This document shows, piece by piece, positions 35,016 to 46,359 of a DNA stretch of 55,899 nt (the stretch's first letter is position 1; each line of letters starts with the position of its first letter). This DNA is from Gnetum montanum (Eukaryota; Streptophyta; Gnetopsida; Gnetales; Gnetaceae): assembly GCA_015680685.1 (NCBI GenBank), contig MNCI01009146.1, forward strand, positions 569,817 through 625,715, in the 5' to 3' direction. The notes beneath the pieces were generated by a model. It saw nothing but the letters and a program-made list of their open reading frames with translations. It searched no databases and had not been told where the DNA came from. The position numbers and the translations under genes were made by a program.

Positions 35016-35870
35016 TCATGGTGCTACCTTTCCCCTACATAAACACTCGTGAACCTCGCCAACTATACGTTGTGCTTGGTCTTTGTCAATGCAAGTAAGC
35101 AACACTCCATCAAAAGAGCATCTACAAAGGGTATTATCTCCTATTATGATGTACTGCCTAGCTCGCTTGCGGATTGCATCTTTTTGCGCTCGTGTTAGCT
35201 CATGCGGTGGTTCGCCATGCAAGAGGTAAGTTTTAATGTTGTTGTACCACTCTGGTGTTCTATCCTCGAGCAGTGAAGATATTTGCACCACCTGAATGAT
35301 AGGATTTGTACAATCTGTTATTAAGGCGGGACAGGTGTTGAACAGGTGCGATGGCACGCTTAAAGCTAATGTAGCCAGTGCATCGGCTAGTGTATTATTG
35401 TTTCGGGGCACGTGTTGGGCATCGATCGTTGTGAACTGCTTCAGAAGATCTTTAGCCATATCGTAGTAGGGTTGTAAATGTACAGCCTTGCAGGCATAGA
35501 CTCTTGTGATTTGATTTATAACAAGCATTGAATCACCCCTAATCGCCAGGTGTTGAACATCAAGCTCTTTGGCTGTTAATAATCCCTTGAGGAGTCCCTC
35601 ATACTCTACCACATTGTTCTTACAGGGAAAGGTCAAGCAGTAAGTGTGAAGATGTACATCCTCAGGTGAAAGCGAAATAAATGTGGCGGCACTGCCACCT
35701 CTAGTGGTTGAAGCTCCGTCAAAATATAACGTTGCTTCGGGGCTTGTTAAAACAGGGCTTAAACTATGTACATGCTCGTTTGGAAATTTAGGCTCTATGG
35801 TTGCCTGATTGTCAATAGGCGATGTTATCAGTTAGTCAGCTATTGCTTGGCATTTCATAGAAGATTGACC
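35016..35870 (-). pseudogene. E5 second (archaeal-type) RNase H
   Basis: One open stretch (35636-35016) shows N-N-V-V-E-Y-E-G-L-L-K-G-L, IRGDSMLVINQITRVY, LQPYYDMAKDLLKQF, HVPRNNNTLADALATLAL and a tail leading into the integrase zinc region. The first catalytic aspartate lies upstream (35870-35640), in FDGASTTRGGSAAT-like sequence with a frame break. The acidic residues of E-Y-E, G-D-S and A-D-A-L are intact. A second RNase H between RNase H and integrase is the mark of the Tat lineage. Confidence 0.85.
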
Positions 35871-35879
35871 AATGTAATG

Positions 35880-36302
35880 TAGATTGAATTCTACCATGAT
35901 ACCTTTCCAATGAGCTATTTTACTACTTTCGTACAGGTTATGCGTAATGACCCTAAGGATGCTATTTTTGTAGATTATGTTGACCTAGGTATGGAAGAGA
36001 TAGTGTCTGCACTTTTTGAGCGTAAACACTAATGCTAAGCAATTACACTCTACTTTGTTATACCTTGTTTCATATGCACATAGAGCATGACTCAAGTAGT
36101 AGATGGGTACCTTTGACCCATCATCCCTCTTTTTACAGAGTAATGTGGCTAAGGCTACGTCTGATGTTGCGAGGTAAATGTAAAATGGTTGATCTCTTTG
36201 TGGTGGGAAAACTGTTGGCAAGCATTGAAACTCTTGTTTCAAGCTGTCAAACGCACGCTGACAATCATATGTCCATTCAAAATTAACCCCCTTTTTAAGC
36301 AA
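35880..36302 (-). pseudogene. E5 first RNase H
   Basis: Follows RT directly. It has KKGVNFEWTYDCQRAFDSLK as the connection end, PFYIYLATSDVALATLLCKK (catalytic D as S-D-V), Y-Y-L-S-H-A-L, and YNKVECNCLALVFTLKKCRHYL as the E-containing helix. In place of the usual D-A-S the motif reads T-S-D, as in E2, so this is a family feature. Frame breaks occur near 35985. Confidence 0.8.
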
Positions 36303-36305
36303 GTG

Positions 36306-36960
36306 TTACATAGGGTGTAATTTATCGGTTAATCTCGAGATGAACCGCCTGATAAATTGTAACCTCGCTTGCAATCCGCGTAATTGTTTGAGATTTGTAG
36401 GGGGTGTCAATTCAACAATGGCTTTGACTTTGTCAGGGTCTACTCGTATACCTGTTTCTGATACCACAAACCCCAGCATGCGTCTGGTTTTGACGTCGAA
36501 TATGCACTTCATTGGGTTGAGCCGGAGGTCGTATTTAGAGCATCTTTTAAGGACTAACTCTAGATCCTCCGAATGATCTTCTAACCTTATAGACTTAACA
36601 GCTATATCGTCAACATAATCATTCAGTCTCCCTAGGAGGTAATTGCTAAAGATGTACGTCATAGCTTATTGATACGTAGCTCTGACATTTTTTAACCCAA
36701 AAGGCACCATAGTGTAGCAAAAGGTCCCCCAGGGTGTCATGAAGGTGGTTGTCAACTGGTGTTCTGGGTTGATACGTATTTGATTGTAGCCTGAGAAGCC
36801 ATCCATGAAGGATAAAAGCACATGCCCAGTGGTTGTATCCACTATTTGGTCGATACTCGGTAATGAGAAATTATCTTTGATTGTAGCTTTGTTCAAGTCT
36901 CGGAAGTCTATGCAGATGCGTATCCCTCCAGTCTTTTTAGGAACAACTACAATGTTAGAT
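36306..36960 (-). pseudogene. E5 reverse transcriptase
   Basis: Copies the element RNA into DNA. Blocks: V-V-V-P-K-K-T-G-G-I-R-I-C-I-D-F-R-D-L (about 36940), NKATIKDNFSLPSIDQIVD, F-M-D-G-F-S-G-Y-N-Q-I-R-I, TTFMTPWGTFCYTMVPFGLK, ATYQ-stop-AMTYIFSNYL, and the active site DYVDDIAVKS (about 36610). These continue with LNPMKCIFDVKT and the LRGLQARLQFIRRFI connection. The catalytic aspartates remain; only a few stops, such as that at 36663 (CAG to TAG type), break it. Confidence 0.88.
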
Positions 36961-37475
36961 ACTTAGTCTGAGTAATCGAACGTGCGAATAAAATCAGCCT
37001 AGTATAGTTTAGTGATCTCATCATGTACTACTAGCGCAACTTCTGGCTTAATCTTTCATGCTTTCTATCTAACTGCTTTGATATGGGGATCTATGATTAT
37101 GTTGTGTTGTATTAACCTTGGGTCTAGTCCCGACATATCTTCGTATGACCATGCGAACACTGTGATGTTGTTCTGGAGGACCTGTCTTATGTTGTCATGT
37201 GCCTTTTGGTCTAGCAAGGAGCTAACCTTAAGATTTTTAGTCTCACATCTATGTGTAACCACAGAGACCTCATTAAGGGGATCTTCAGTTACATCTCCAA
37301 CTTCTAGATCTAGCATGCACGTCGATTGTTCTGGCCAGTCTAGAGATGTTTTCGATGTGGCTATGACTGCGTCATTGAGGGCAAGGTTAGTCTCTACTAA
37401 TGTGGGATCAAGTTATCTAATAATTTTCCCATGTGGACCTATTAAAACTAGGAGCATAGATAAAGTTTCATCCAT
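36961..37475 (-). pseudogene. E5 pol N-terminal region with its own start codon
   Basis: Upstream of RT the minus strand contains F-A-W-S-Y-E-D-M-S-G-L-D (about 37160), the usual lead-in to Tat RTs. In the same frame, through one TAA at about 37403 (CAA to TAA type), it extends back to an ATG at 37475-37473 that follows a TGA. Thus pol appears to begin here with M-D-E-T-L-S-M-L-L, separate from gag-protease 5 kb upstream. It could instead have been joined to gag-protease before the antisense gene arrived. Confidence 0.6.
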
Positions 37476-37686
37476 TTGTCAATTATCTTGCAAAATTGTC
37501 AGATATGAAAGTAATTAGAAAGGTGCTAAGTTGGATGCGATAAGTATCTAACGAATAATGCTTGGTTTAGTTTGAAAAGAGAAAGGATGTGATGTGACGT
37601 TTCTGAGCGTGAGAAGTTAACTAAATTTTGAACATCGTGAACAGATTGTAATTAATGTGACCTGATTACGAGGTGATAAGATACAG

Positions 37687-37708
37687 TAGTTTAAGGTCAT
37701 TTTGGACC
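37687..37708. repeat. Single hairpin unit upstream of pol
   Basis: TAGTTTAAGGTCATTTTGGACC: the same unit as in the arrays, with perfect GGTC/GACC arms and a 6-base loop. It stands alone about 210 bp before the pol start and 138 bp before the TATA box of the antisense gene. Confidence 0.7.
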
Positions 37709-37824
37709 GTAATGCATGCGATATCTAGTGCAATTAATGCCTTGATCTTCAGGTCCAGCTCATACTGACATCAGTATTTGGGCAAGTCTCGCTTAAATCG
37801 GACGTCAAGTCGGTTAATTTTGCA

Positions 37825-37830
37825 TATAAG
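37825..37830 (+). promoter_or_regulatory. TATA-like element for the antisense gene
   Basis: CATATAAGTA occurs 143 bp before the proposed ATG at 37973, on the plus strand. It suits a promoter that drives the gene against the direction of E5. Only sequence resemblance supports it. Confidence 0.4.
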
Positions 37831-37972
37831 TAGGAAATTCTTATCGAGAACAGGCTGTTGGCTATTGCAAATTTGAATTCTTGGCTGTTACAGAGAGAAG
37901 GAGAAAGAGTAAAAGATTGTAGTGCATTATTCGTGAAGGTGTTGAGGTGTGAAGGTGTTCAGAACTGCAACA

Positions 37973-40900
37973 ATGGCACCGAAAGATAGAGGAAAGAATA
38001 TCAAGTTGGCTAAAATCGACGAAGTACAGGGGAGCCTGCAACGTGCTTTGCAGGCCTTGGTGTAAGTGAGAGATGTCACTCCTCTGAATCGGTAGGCCAT
38101 CCCTTACTCATATTGCTTCTTGTGATACACTTTTGTTTTTCTTTTTGTGTTTATTATTTTTACATCATCTACGTAAATTAGAGTTTTAGGTTGTAGACTT
38201 CGCGTTAAAACAAGGGTTTAGATAACAGTATTGCGTCTATCATCGTTATCTGAGACAGACCTTGTACTATTACAAGGGTTTCGACGATTTCGGCTGTATG
38301 GCTAGAGCGTAATTTTGTAAATTTTTCTATAGTTTAAGCATACAATCGGAATCTAGGCGGTAACGTGTTTGTTTTCTATACACTATCATGTTGAAACCCA
38401 TCCTAATCATTTTGGATATAGTCGGAGTTTTATGTTGTATAAACCCTATCATACCCAATGTTCCTCCCCCTCAGACTCGTTTGCAGGGGAGGGCTATATG
38501 GTTTCACAAGGGTGCACTGGAGCTTCTTTAGTTTTTGCTACGTAACTACAGTATTATTGTGTGGTTGCACTTATCTGGAGATGTGGCTAGTGCTATTTTG
38601 GAACATCTACTAGTGGATTCTATGCAGGGCATCCTGGCTTTCTTGACAGATGGGGCTATCGATACTGGTCATCCCCAATACCGCGAACTTAGCGCCAGAG
38701 GGTTGAGGCACTTAAGTTGGATCTAGGAAATGGCTAGGTTTAGCTTTTACCATGCGTACAATACTTTGTTCATGGCTCGTCATGTCTCGACTTACTTTCA
38801 GAGCCCACCAGGCATAGTGTATTATTCGGGCGGGTAAGTTGTTTTACTGGCGGTATTATCAATGTGTTTCTAATGTTTGAATTTGCGAAGCGTAAGATAA
38901 TAATGTGTCATATGATACAGGTTTTTCATCAACAAAAATGGATTGGTAGGCAATAATGATACATTGTCTTGGACTGAAACAACAATAAAGGAGTTTACGG
39001 CCACCAGCAACGTTCGCACTGGTGTAATGGGGCAGATGGCCTTCGATATTCATGAGTATTCCACCCGTTATGTTGATTCCTTAAAAAAATGTTAGAATCT
39101 CGGGTGGTTACATGAAGAATGGACTTTGAACCCACCCCTCACCCTCGCGGACGTGCTAAGGAAGCTCCCTCCATTTCCTTTGCCATTTGGCCATGGTAAG
39201 GTTTTGTTGCTGTTATTGGTTACAGGATATTATGTTGTTTTTTCTTGTTTTAAAATGTTGCGTAACAATGTTTTTGCTATGTTAACATGTATCATGTATT
39301 ATCAGTTAAGGAATCCTGGGAGATTACCATCACTATTTCCGACCGTGAGGCAAACACCCTTCTTTTCTGCTATGGCGACATAAAGGAGGCACAACGTTCG
39401 CTTGGCCACGTGGTGGCCCTAGTTGCGTTGATCACCAAGCTGCAAGAAGCGAGGCTGATGCATTTATTTCTAGCTGTAACCCCTAATGTCCCTGCCAGTG
39501 AAATGTTAACGCTGGTTAACTCCTTCAGCGAGCGGGCTGAGTGTTTTTGCACGTGCATGCATCATATGCATGTAAACTTTGATATCAACACTTAGTTGTT
39601 TGCTGACCTCTTCGGTGTCCCCTCTGACGGTCTTCCCATAGAGGAAAAATTGACGAGGAGTGTCAAATGTCAGGAAGAGTTGGAGGAGTTGCTAGGGACC
39701 AAGAGGGAAACTAAGGGGATCCCTTGCGAAAAGATCGAATTAGAGGTCACCAAAACTATTTATCCCCTCTTCCGAGCCCGAGCCTTTCCCAAAACACTCT
39801 CGCAGGGAAGGTTCTTTACTATAGAATAGGCCTATATTATGCAAGAGGTAATGGAGGAAGGGACCTAATTTGACTGGGCAAGCTATTTCGCTGAGGGGTT
39901 ACACACTAAAATGGTGAGAGTCTGCCAAAAGCTCAAGTCACGTTTCAGTGTGCACTTCGCCTTCTTCATAGCTTGCCTTCGACATTTTGCCAAATTTTTA
40001 GTTGTCCAGAGGAATGGGGTCTAGGTCCTACAAGACCGAGACTAGTTATTCAAACCTTGGATTTCTCATATCCTCGGCACTACCTGGGCACAGGATCCTC
40101 CGGAGGAAATTAGGGAGTCTCTGTCTGTAACGACTAGGGATTTAGCGGCACCTCAAATGTGGGGCCCTGATAGCGTGGCTGTTGCGCTTCCCACTTACAC
40201 TGGTGATGCATCATGAGGGAAGCACCTGGCTGCAGAGATTGTAGACAGCTCGGTTTAGCATAGAAGACCTTGCTTAACCAAGGCCCCTGTGGAACCGGCA
40301 GGTGGCGTAGAGAGAACTATGCAAGTCAGGGTTCAGCGGAGTAAACCTCCGCCTGGTAAGCATAAAGACATAGTGAAATTTATTGCAATTATTGTATTAT
40401 GCAGCTTTATTCAAGGTATTCTGAATCATTTAAATGGGTTATGTGGCATGAATAGAGAGATCTAAGGAACGGTTGACCCCTGAAACAGGGGCAGTGGTAT
40501 TACGACGTGGGGAAGGGGCCCGAGTTTTGGAAGAGGAGGCCCCAACTGTTAGAATAAGTGACACCCAGACCCTTGTGTGTGAGGAGAGAGAGGAGGTGGA
40601 AAATGTTAATGCACCCCCCACTACATCAGGCAAAGGTCAGTGTATTAAGACTTTTTAGGAATTTTGTTAATAACTAGAAATTTTGACTTAGTTATGCTAC
40701 AGATGAACATGGTGCATCCCCATCTGCCATTGTCAATAGAATGTGGGGGGAATTCCCTAATAATTTTGGCTTCATGGAAGGCATTGTTAATGACATGATC
40801 GAGCGCCTCGAACGCATGGATCCTGGAGCTAGTATGTTATTATTATTTTATGCTTATTCTATTATAAGGTTATAATGTTTATTTATGTTTGATAATATTT

Positions 40901-42038
40901 ATTATCATGAGCTTGCTTTTGATGGGACCCTACAGAGCCCATTGACCTGGACACAGTCGAGCCTTCATCGGACGGCGCGGTCGTGCCACGCAACATTTAC
41001 GAGAAAATGCGTAAATCTGCGTTACGCTCGACCTGCTCCTTGTGGGAGAGTCAAAACATCAATGAAGACCTTTGGAAGAGACTGTAGAGGTCAGAGAAGG
41101 AATGGGTGTCTCTGACCAAAGAGGTCGGAGACTTAAAATCACGATGTGAATTCCTGCAGGCACGAGGAATAGGTGAAGAGGATTGGCAGACGGCTATTAT
41201 CGACTATGCTCTCTACTGGACCATGGTCAAAAAGAGTGTGCAAACCAGTCACGAATTGGTGGAGCAAAGGATGTAGATAGAACTCTTGGCTCATAAGAAC
41301 GAGGATTAGAAGGACTTTTGGGTAAGCGTCCAAGAGTGGGGGGAGAAAGAAAAAGATCATAAGAATCTGTACAAGTGAGAAAGTCTCGCTTATTGTCAGC
41401 ATTATAGAGATTCTACCGTTGAAGCTCAATCCTTGCGGGTATTCCTCGATGTCATTGGTGCATCCAGGGCCTTTGAGAAGTTCCAGGAGCAGGTGACGGT
41501 AAGCGCGTTCCTAGAAAGGAAAATTACTCTTCCCGGGGAAGAGACTACAGTCCCTACTTTCTTTCCTGAACCACCCCGATGGACTAGTGTGGAGAAGGGG
41601 AAGGTGAAGGCTGGAACTATTTTGGGGGATGGAGTTTGGTCTGAGCTAACCGAAGAAGAAATCATGCAACGCTTGTGGGTCGGTTTAGACCAACTTCCCT
41701 TTGCTGCGGATGCAGGACCATCACGAGTAAGTTTGAATGTTATTGAATTCAAATTTTCTGGTTTATCCTATCATGGATTTTTCTTATGTATTTATTGTAT
41801 ATAGGTATAAGGAGTGGATGAAGAAGGTAGACAAGATGAGGAGCAAGTGCATGAAGAAGAGGGTAATGATGCAGACCGTCCTCTTGGGGAGCCAGTGTTA
41901 GCACAAGAACCCCATGACGATGTCATTCCTCATGAAGGAATGACCTCTAAAAGGGACGGCCCACTCGAGGATGATTTGTTAGGCTTAGAGGCAGACCTAA
42001 GGGATACGGGTGACAGTGGTACCAGGGGAGATGCGTAA
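37973..42038 (+). pseudogene. Antisense eight-exon gene inside E5, unknown protein of about 1,034 residues
   Basis: Proposed exons: 37973-38059, 38475-38833, 38921-39195, 39306-40355, 40456-40635, 40703-40831, 40936-41726, 41805-42038. The introns are 67-415 bp, all GT-AG, several with GTAAGT donors. Reading phase is kept at every junction and the exon total, 3,105 nt, is divisible by three. It starts MAPKDRGKN and ends at TAA 42036. About 15 in-frame stops occur (for example 38529, 38724, 39093, 39593, 39827, 39866), each one transition from Gln, Arg or Trp codons, with no frameshift. Exon 7 is charged and likely coiled coil; exon 8 is Asp/Glu-rich. I do not recognise the family. It lies between the protease and pol of E5, on the opposite strand, and its introns look native to it. 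Confidence 0.75.
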
Positions 42039-42227
42039 TTATGATTTACGCATGATTTTATTTATGAAATTGAACAATGGTGAATATTGGCAAGATTACT
42101 TATGCGATTTTGTGTATGATTTTAAATTTTATTTATATATATTTTAGTTTTATGTCTTTATTTATGCAAAGCGTGAGCAGAGTTGTTAAAAACTTTGAAT
42201 AGGTTGCGTTGCTGTAGAATGGAATTG

Positions 42228-42363
42228 CTAGTTTAAGGCCATCACGGGCCGTCACGTAACGTTTGCGTAAGACATAAGCGAACTAGCTAGTTTTAGGCCA
42301 TTGCGGGCCTTTGCTAGTTTAAGATCATTGCGGGCTGTCCCTAGTTTTAGGCCATTGCAGGCC
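42228..42363. repeat. E5 hairpin-unit array between protease and antisense gene, four units
   Basis: Four units of the CTAGTTTTA type. Three have GGCC-6nt-GGCC stems, a stem sequence not used in the other arrays; one (GATC...GGCT) is decayed. It is 190 bp beyond the antisense gene's stop, and on the sense strand 260 bp beyond the protease. Confidence 0.8.
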
Positions 42364-42619
42364 ATCTACGTAAGTTTGGAAGTGTAATTGATAAAAATGT
42401 ACATATCTGCGTAACTATGCTAATATGACTAATAACAGTCAAGGAGCGTAAATGGGGTAAAATGAGGAATGTAAATAGTGTAATGGACATTGTTTCTTGA
42501 TGGCCTTTATGTACAGTGATGCGTAAGGGTGGGGAGATTTGTGATCCGACTCCTCCATACCATCTTCCTAAAATGGTAGGTCGGCCCAGGCTAGGCTGTC
42601 ATCATTCGTTTCGGCTTGT
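42364..42619. other. Spacer after E5 protease
   Basis: No domain recognised. The protease frame may run a little way in as an acidic tail (E-E-E-Q-G-S-E-I-E-M near 42665), then decays. Scattered GCGTAA words resemble those of the LTR and of the antisense gene's flanks. Confidence 0.4.
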
Positions 42620-43305
42620 TCGGGAGTTCGAAAATGAGTTTGATCTTCAGGCATCTCGATCTCCGAACCCTGTTCCTCCTCTATGTTGTTGATAGTCCTA
42701 GGAGTTATTTCATCACCGTGTATTACTACTTCTCCCCCTGTGTAAGGGAGATGTATCTCTTGATGTATTGGTGACGAAACTACCCTTAGTTGAGCTAGCT
42801 AGGACCTCCCGAGGATCAGGTTGAAACCGGGCATCTCCTCGACAATGAGAAATGTGACGTCTATTGGGAATTGATCCCCTCCCACAAATTTGATATGCAT
42901 CATCCCCTTGACTTACACCCATGCCCCGTTGAAAGACTTTAGACACGATGTCGTTGTAGGACTGATCTAGTCGACCAGGCCCAACTTATCCACTATAGGA
43001 TAAGGGATGACATTCGCAGCCGCGCCATCGTCAACGTGCACTCTTCGGATCTGATATTGACCAACCTGGATGGTGATAAACATGGGTTCTATCATTACTC
43101 GACCTTTCTCTGGATCATCTTTGATGGATTTATCATGAAAGGTCAAAGGGGTTGGTTTAGGTTGTTCAGCGGCAGGAGGAAGCATGATAGCATGTATCGC
43201 TTCCTCTTCTGCTGGTAAGCCTTCATCCACTGGTATGGATGTCAACATATGGACCATAGCCTCACGATGCTTTTGGGATGTCTTAAGCAGGTCATAGAGG
43301 CTCAA
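42620..43305 (-). pseudogene. E5 aspartic protease
   Basis: Would cut the gag-pol polyprotein. The frame 43305-42967 has LTFHDKSIKDDPEKGR, then V-G-Q-Y-Q-I-R-R-V-H-V-D-D-G-A-A-A-N-V-I, the flap-side active motif (V-D-D-G where many proteases have V-D-T-G). After a TAG at 42966 the same frame continues to FNLILGRS-stop-LAQL (about 42800), the second conserved block, then P-I-H-Q. Both stops are CAG/TGG to TAG type. It lies directly after gag. Confidence 0.75.
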
Positions 43306-43539
43306 CGTTGTGTTTTTCTATTTCAGAGCCTACTTGACTTGCGTAAATGCGTCGAGGAGGTCCCGTTCTCAACTGGGTTGCTTATCTTCTCTGTCTTCTT
43401 CCATTCGCCCTAAGAGATGAATCTCTCGAGGTGGAATAGCATTAGTCAGAGGGTTGTGTTTCTTCCTATCGAGGGGAGGTGGCTGTGTTTATGTAACCTT
43501 GTCTCGCCCAGAAGGCATAGGCGCAGGGACAGAGGCCAA

Positions 43540-46103
43540 GGGCCTGGGCTTAGCAAAGCCTAGCGTAGTATGGTTTTTGGTGGCATTGACTAACGCATCT
43601 CCTTTCCTTTTTTATATTTGGTGGCGATTGATGGTGGTGGCTAGAAGCTTGCCCCTGTGTGAAAGGAGCAGCCGGTGGTTTTGGTACCCTAACGATAAAA
43701 GGTGCCTTAGGGGTAGGCGCGGACGTGGCTGCAACTTTACTATTAGCACGAGGCTGAGTTAAAGCTGGAGAGGACACTCGGATAACAAAGGGTGGCCTCG
43801 GGATGCTGCTAGCTGTTAGTGAAGAGCTTGACCCCTGGGGTAAAGTAGTAGGTACACGTAAAACAAAGGGCTGTTTAGGCGGTACCTCACCTTCACTGTC
43901 CGTACTTACCACATTGATTGTGTACGGTGCGTTATTTGCATTTAACGGGTCTTTGTACACATGTAACGCTTGGTTTTCAGGATGGGTTGGACTACTGCCA
44001 TCTAGTTTCAGGGAACCATCGTCAATCATGCATTAAATGTCATCTTTCAACGCCCAGCAGTAATCAGTGTCATGACCACACAACTGATGGTAGTCACAAA
44101 AACGGTCCAACCTAAAAGACCTCAGAACTGGTGGTTCGTTAGGTAGGGCTAAAGAAGGATTCTTCAGTAATTCACAATGACGCCTATGACGCTGGAGAGC
44201 TTCTTTGGAAACCTTCTTATTCTGAATGTATCCTACCCTAATAGTTGTTTCAATAGTTTTGAATGTTTTATAGGCAGGGCTGTATACTTTGAGCGATCTT
44301 TACGCTCAAAGTTTGGCTTTGGCTGGGGGGCTTTTCAGGGGTAGGTGTGTCTTGACTGGTGCTGCTTGCGCTAGCTGTGGTCTCGGGGGATGTCGCGGGT
44401 GTCTTCTTGTTCTTGTTTTTAGCACCTTCAGCCAGTGCAGCTACCATCATTCTTGTTGCTTTACCTTTGTCCTTACCCTTATTGTTAGCATTTTTATAGG
44501 CCACATATGCCAGGTCTTTGCTAGCCTCTATAGCATCTTGGATGCTCTTAGTCTGGGCGAAAGCCTGACTTAAGGAGCGAGGGGTAAGGTAATACAATTT
44601 AGACTTGATGAAATCATTGACTGCTCCTTTGAAGATAGCCAGCAAATGGGCTTCTGCGATAGGCTCACAGATTTCATTCANTTTCCCTGCCAGAGACATT
44701 GCAAAGACATGAATAATCATATGAGGCCATTGCTGTAACAACAAGGATTCAGACCTGAAGGTAACCAGGTGAGCATTGGGATCTCCTTCCCCATTATATT
44801 TAGTAAAATGGGGTAACAACATCCCTGGGGGCAACGACAACATAGGAACTGCTGGACTGATGGGATCATCCTGATAGAAATCCATGATTTGTATAGTATC
44901 AGAGCCAACAGCTTTAAGGTGCTTAACCTCATCAGTGAGGGTCTGAATAAGTAAAAATGCTTGATCTAGGCTTGTTGATGGAGAAGCCTGCGTGGGAGGA
45001 GCCGAGGGTTGGACAAGAAGAGTTGTGCCAGGCAATGGGAATTACGCGATGGTTTGGCTGACGGGTGGTGCTACGGGGGCTATCCCTGTAGAAGGAGCAG
45101 CCTATGGAAGCCACCACGTACCGGGTTGAACAGAGGGATTGGCTGTTGCCGGGTGTGGAGGATGGAAATTATAAGGATATTGTGGGTTTATTTGTGGGAC
45201 ATGAATGGTAGGTGCAGCTAAGGATTGCGCACCGTATAACGCAGATTGATTATGTGAGATGGGTGGGATCCACTGACCAGCCGTAGGCTATTGAATGTAT
45301 TGTTGCGATTGAAGAGTGGTTGTGATTTGTTGCCTTGTAGGCGGTAGCAATGATAAGGTTTGCATCAGATTTTGTACTGGGCGGGTTGTAGGCATGACAT
45401 GAGGTTGCACTTGGGGGATAAAATAGGGTGCAATGGACGCAGGTACCACTGACGGAATGCTAATTACACGTGGCAATGAGACTGCCCTCGTGTTATTCTG
45501 AGATGGTATTTGCACTTGCAAGACAGATGATTGCATAGTGACCTGTGGGATGATAGGAATGTGGATTTGGGTGGTCGTGACTGAGTTGAGATGGGTGGCT
45601 TCTCCGGTGAGAGGAAATAAGGGATTTATGTATGTATGGGGGCTAAGAGTATGGTATGAATCTGCGTGTTCAGACTAGGCTGCGAATTCATCTTCCTCTT
45701 CCTCCCTGTTCTAAGGTTCTAGCATGGACCGTGTAGCCTGACTCCTAGCCATAACCAGTTGGGTCAGGAGTTCATGATAATGTTCAGTCAGGGGAATAAT
45801 GTCATAGGCGGTAGGGATGAAATCTTGACCCCCTCTATGGATCAGCTCATTGTTTCGCTTCGCCTCCATCTCGGCTCGGCTAAGAGCAGGCTTTCCCTAG
45901 ATCTTGATGCAAATAAAATTATATTCTTTAGGCGTCACGACGGTGAATATGGGATCTTTGCCCTATAATCTCAATGAATGACGCGATGGTCCCTGAGGTC
46001 CTATAGCACCAGAAGCTGGTCCTGTGGTGGCGATGGGATTTACAGATGTGGCACCCGAGTCGGTGGTGATCATAGCAGCAGTGGTCGCATATGCGGAATC
46101 CAT
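43540..46103 (-). pseudogene. E5 gag
   Basis: Structural protein of the particle. It starts M-D-S-A-Y-A-T-T-A-A at 46103, about 250 bp beyond the primer site. The N-terminal third is Pro/Gln/Ser/Thr-rich. The Retrotrans_gag core lies at 44880-44480: MLLPHFTKYNGEGDPNAHL, L-L-L-Q-Q-W, F-K-G-A-V-N-D-F. A Lys-rich stretch and CDYHQLCGHDTDYCWALK (about 44090-44040) follow, a C/H cluster common in Tat gags. Near the end three copies of a PF(V/I)xRV word occur (QPFVLRV, PPFVIRV, APFIVRV at 43880-43680). Broken by stops and frameshifts, and by one N at 44681. Confidence 0.8.
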
Positions 46104-46340
46104 TTCTCAGATAAGTTAATGAAAAGAAATGATGGGATCTAGAAGGCGATGGCCAAATAAAACTATAATTGGGATTTCTACCCTATAGGATTCCACAGGA
46201 ATCATTACTGTGACTGATCTACACCTCACGCTTTTTTTGTAAACTTCCCTAGAGGTATTATGTCTACGTTTTTATGGACGTGTGTATAGATCGCTTGCAG
46301 GGCTACCCGTAAAATACGGATCGAAGCTTTATCAGGCCCT

Positions 46341-46353
46341 CCTTCTAGCGCCA
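46341..46353 (-). promoter_or_regulatory. E5 primer-binding site
   Basis: The minus strand reads TGGCGCTAGAAGG, followed by AGGGCC, six bases inside the 5' LTR end. TGG at the LTR edge is the expected pairing with a tRNA CCA end. I could not name the tRNA. Confidence 0.65.
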
Positions 46354-46359
46354 TAAAAC

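Noticed and set aside
37012-37518. A 168-codon plus-strand frame
   Set aside because: It lies opposite the E5 pol N-terminal region, shows no domain, and does not join the antisense gene's exons.
41426-41752. A 108-codon minus-strand frame
   Set aside because: Shadow of exon 7 of the antisense gene. The plus strand has the consistent splicing and phase.
43454-44115. Plus-strand frames across E5 gag
   Set aside because: Shadows of the minus-strand gag; composition follows the Pro/Ser-rich gag on the other strand.
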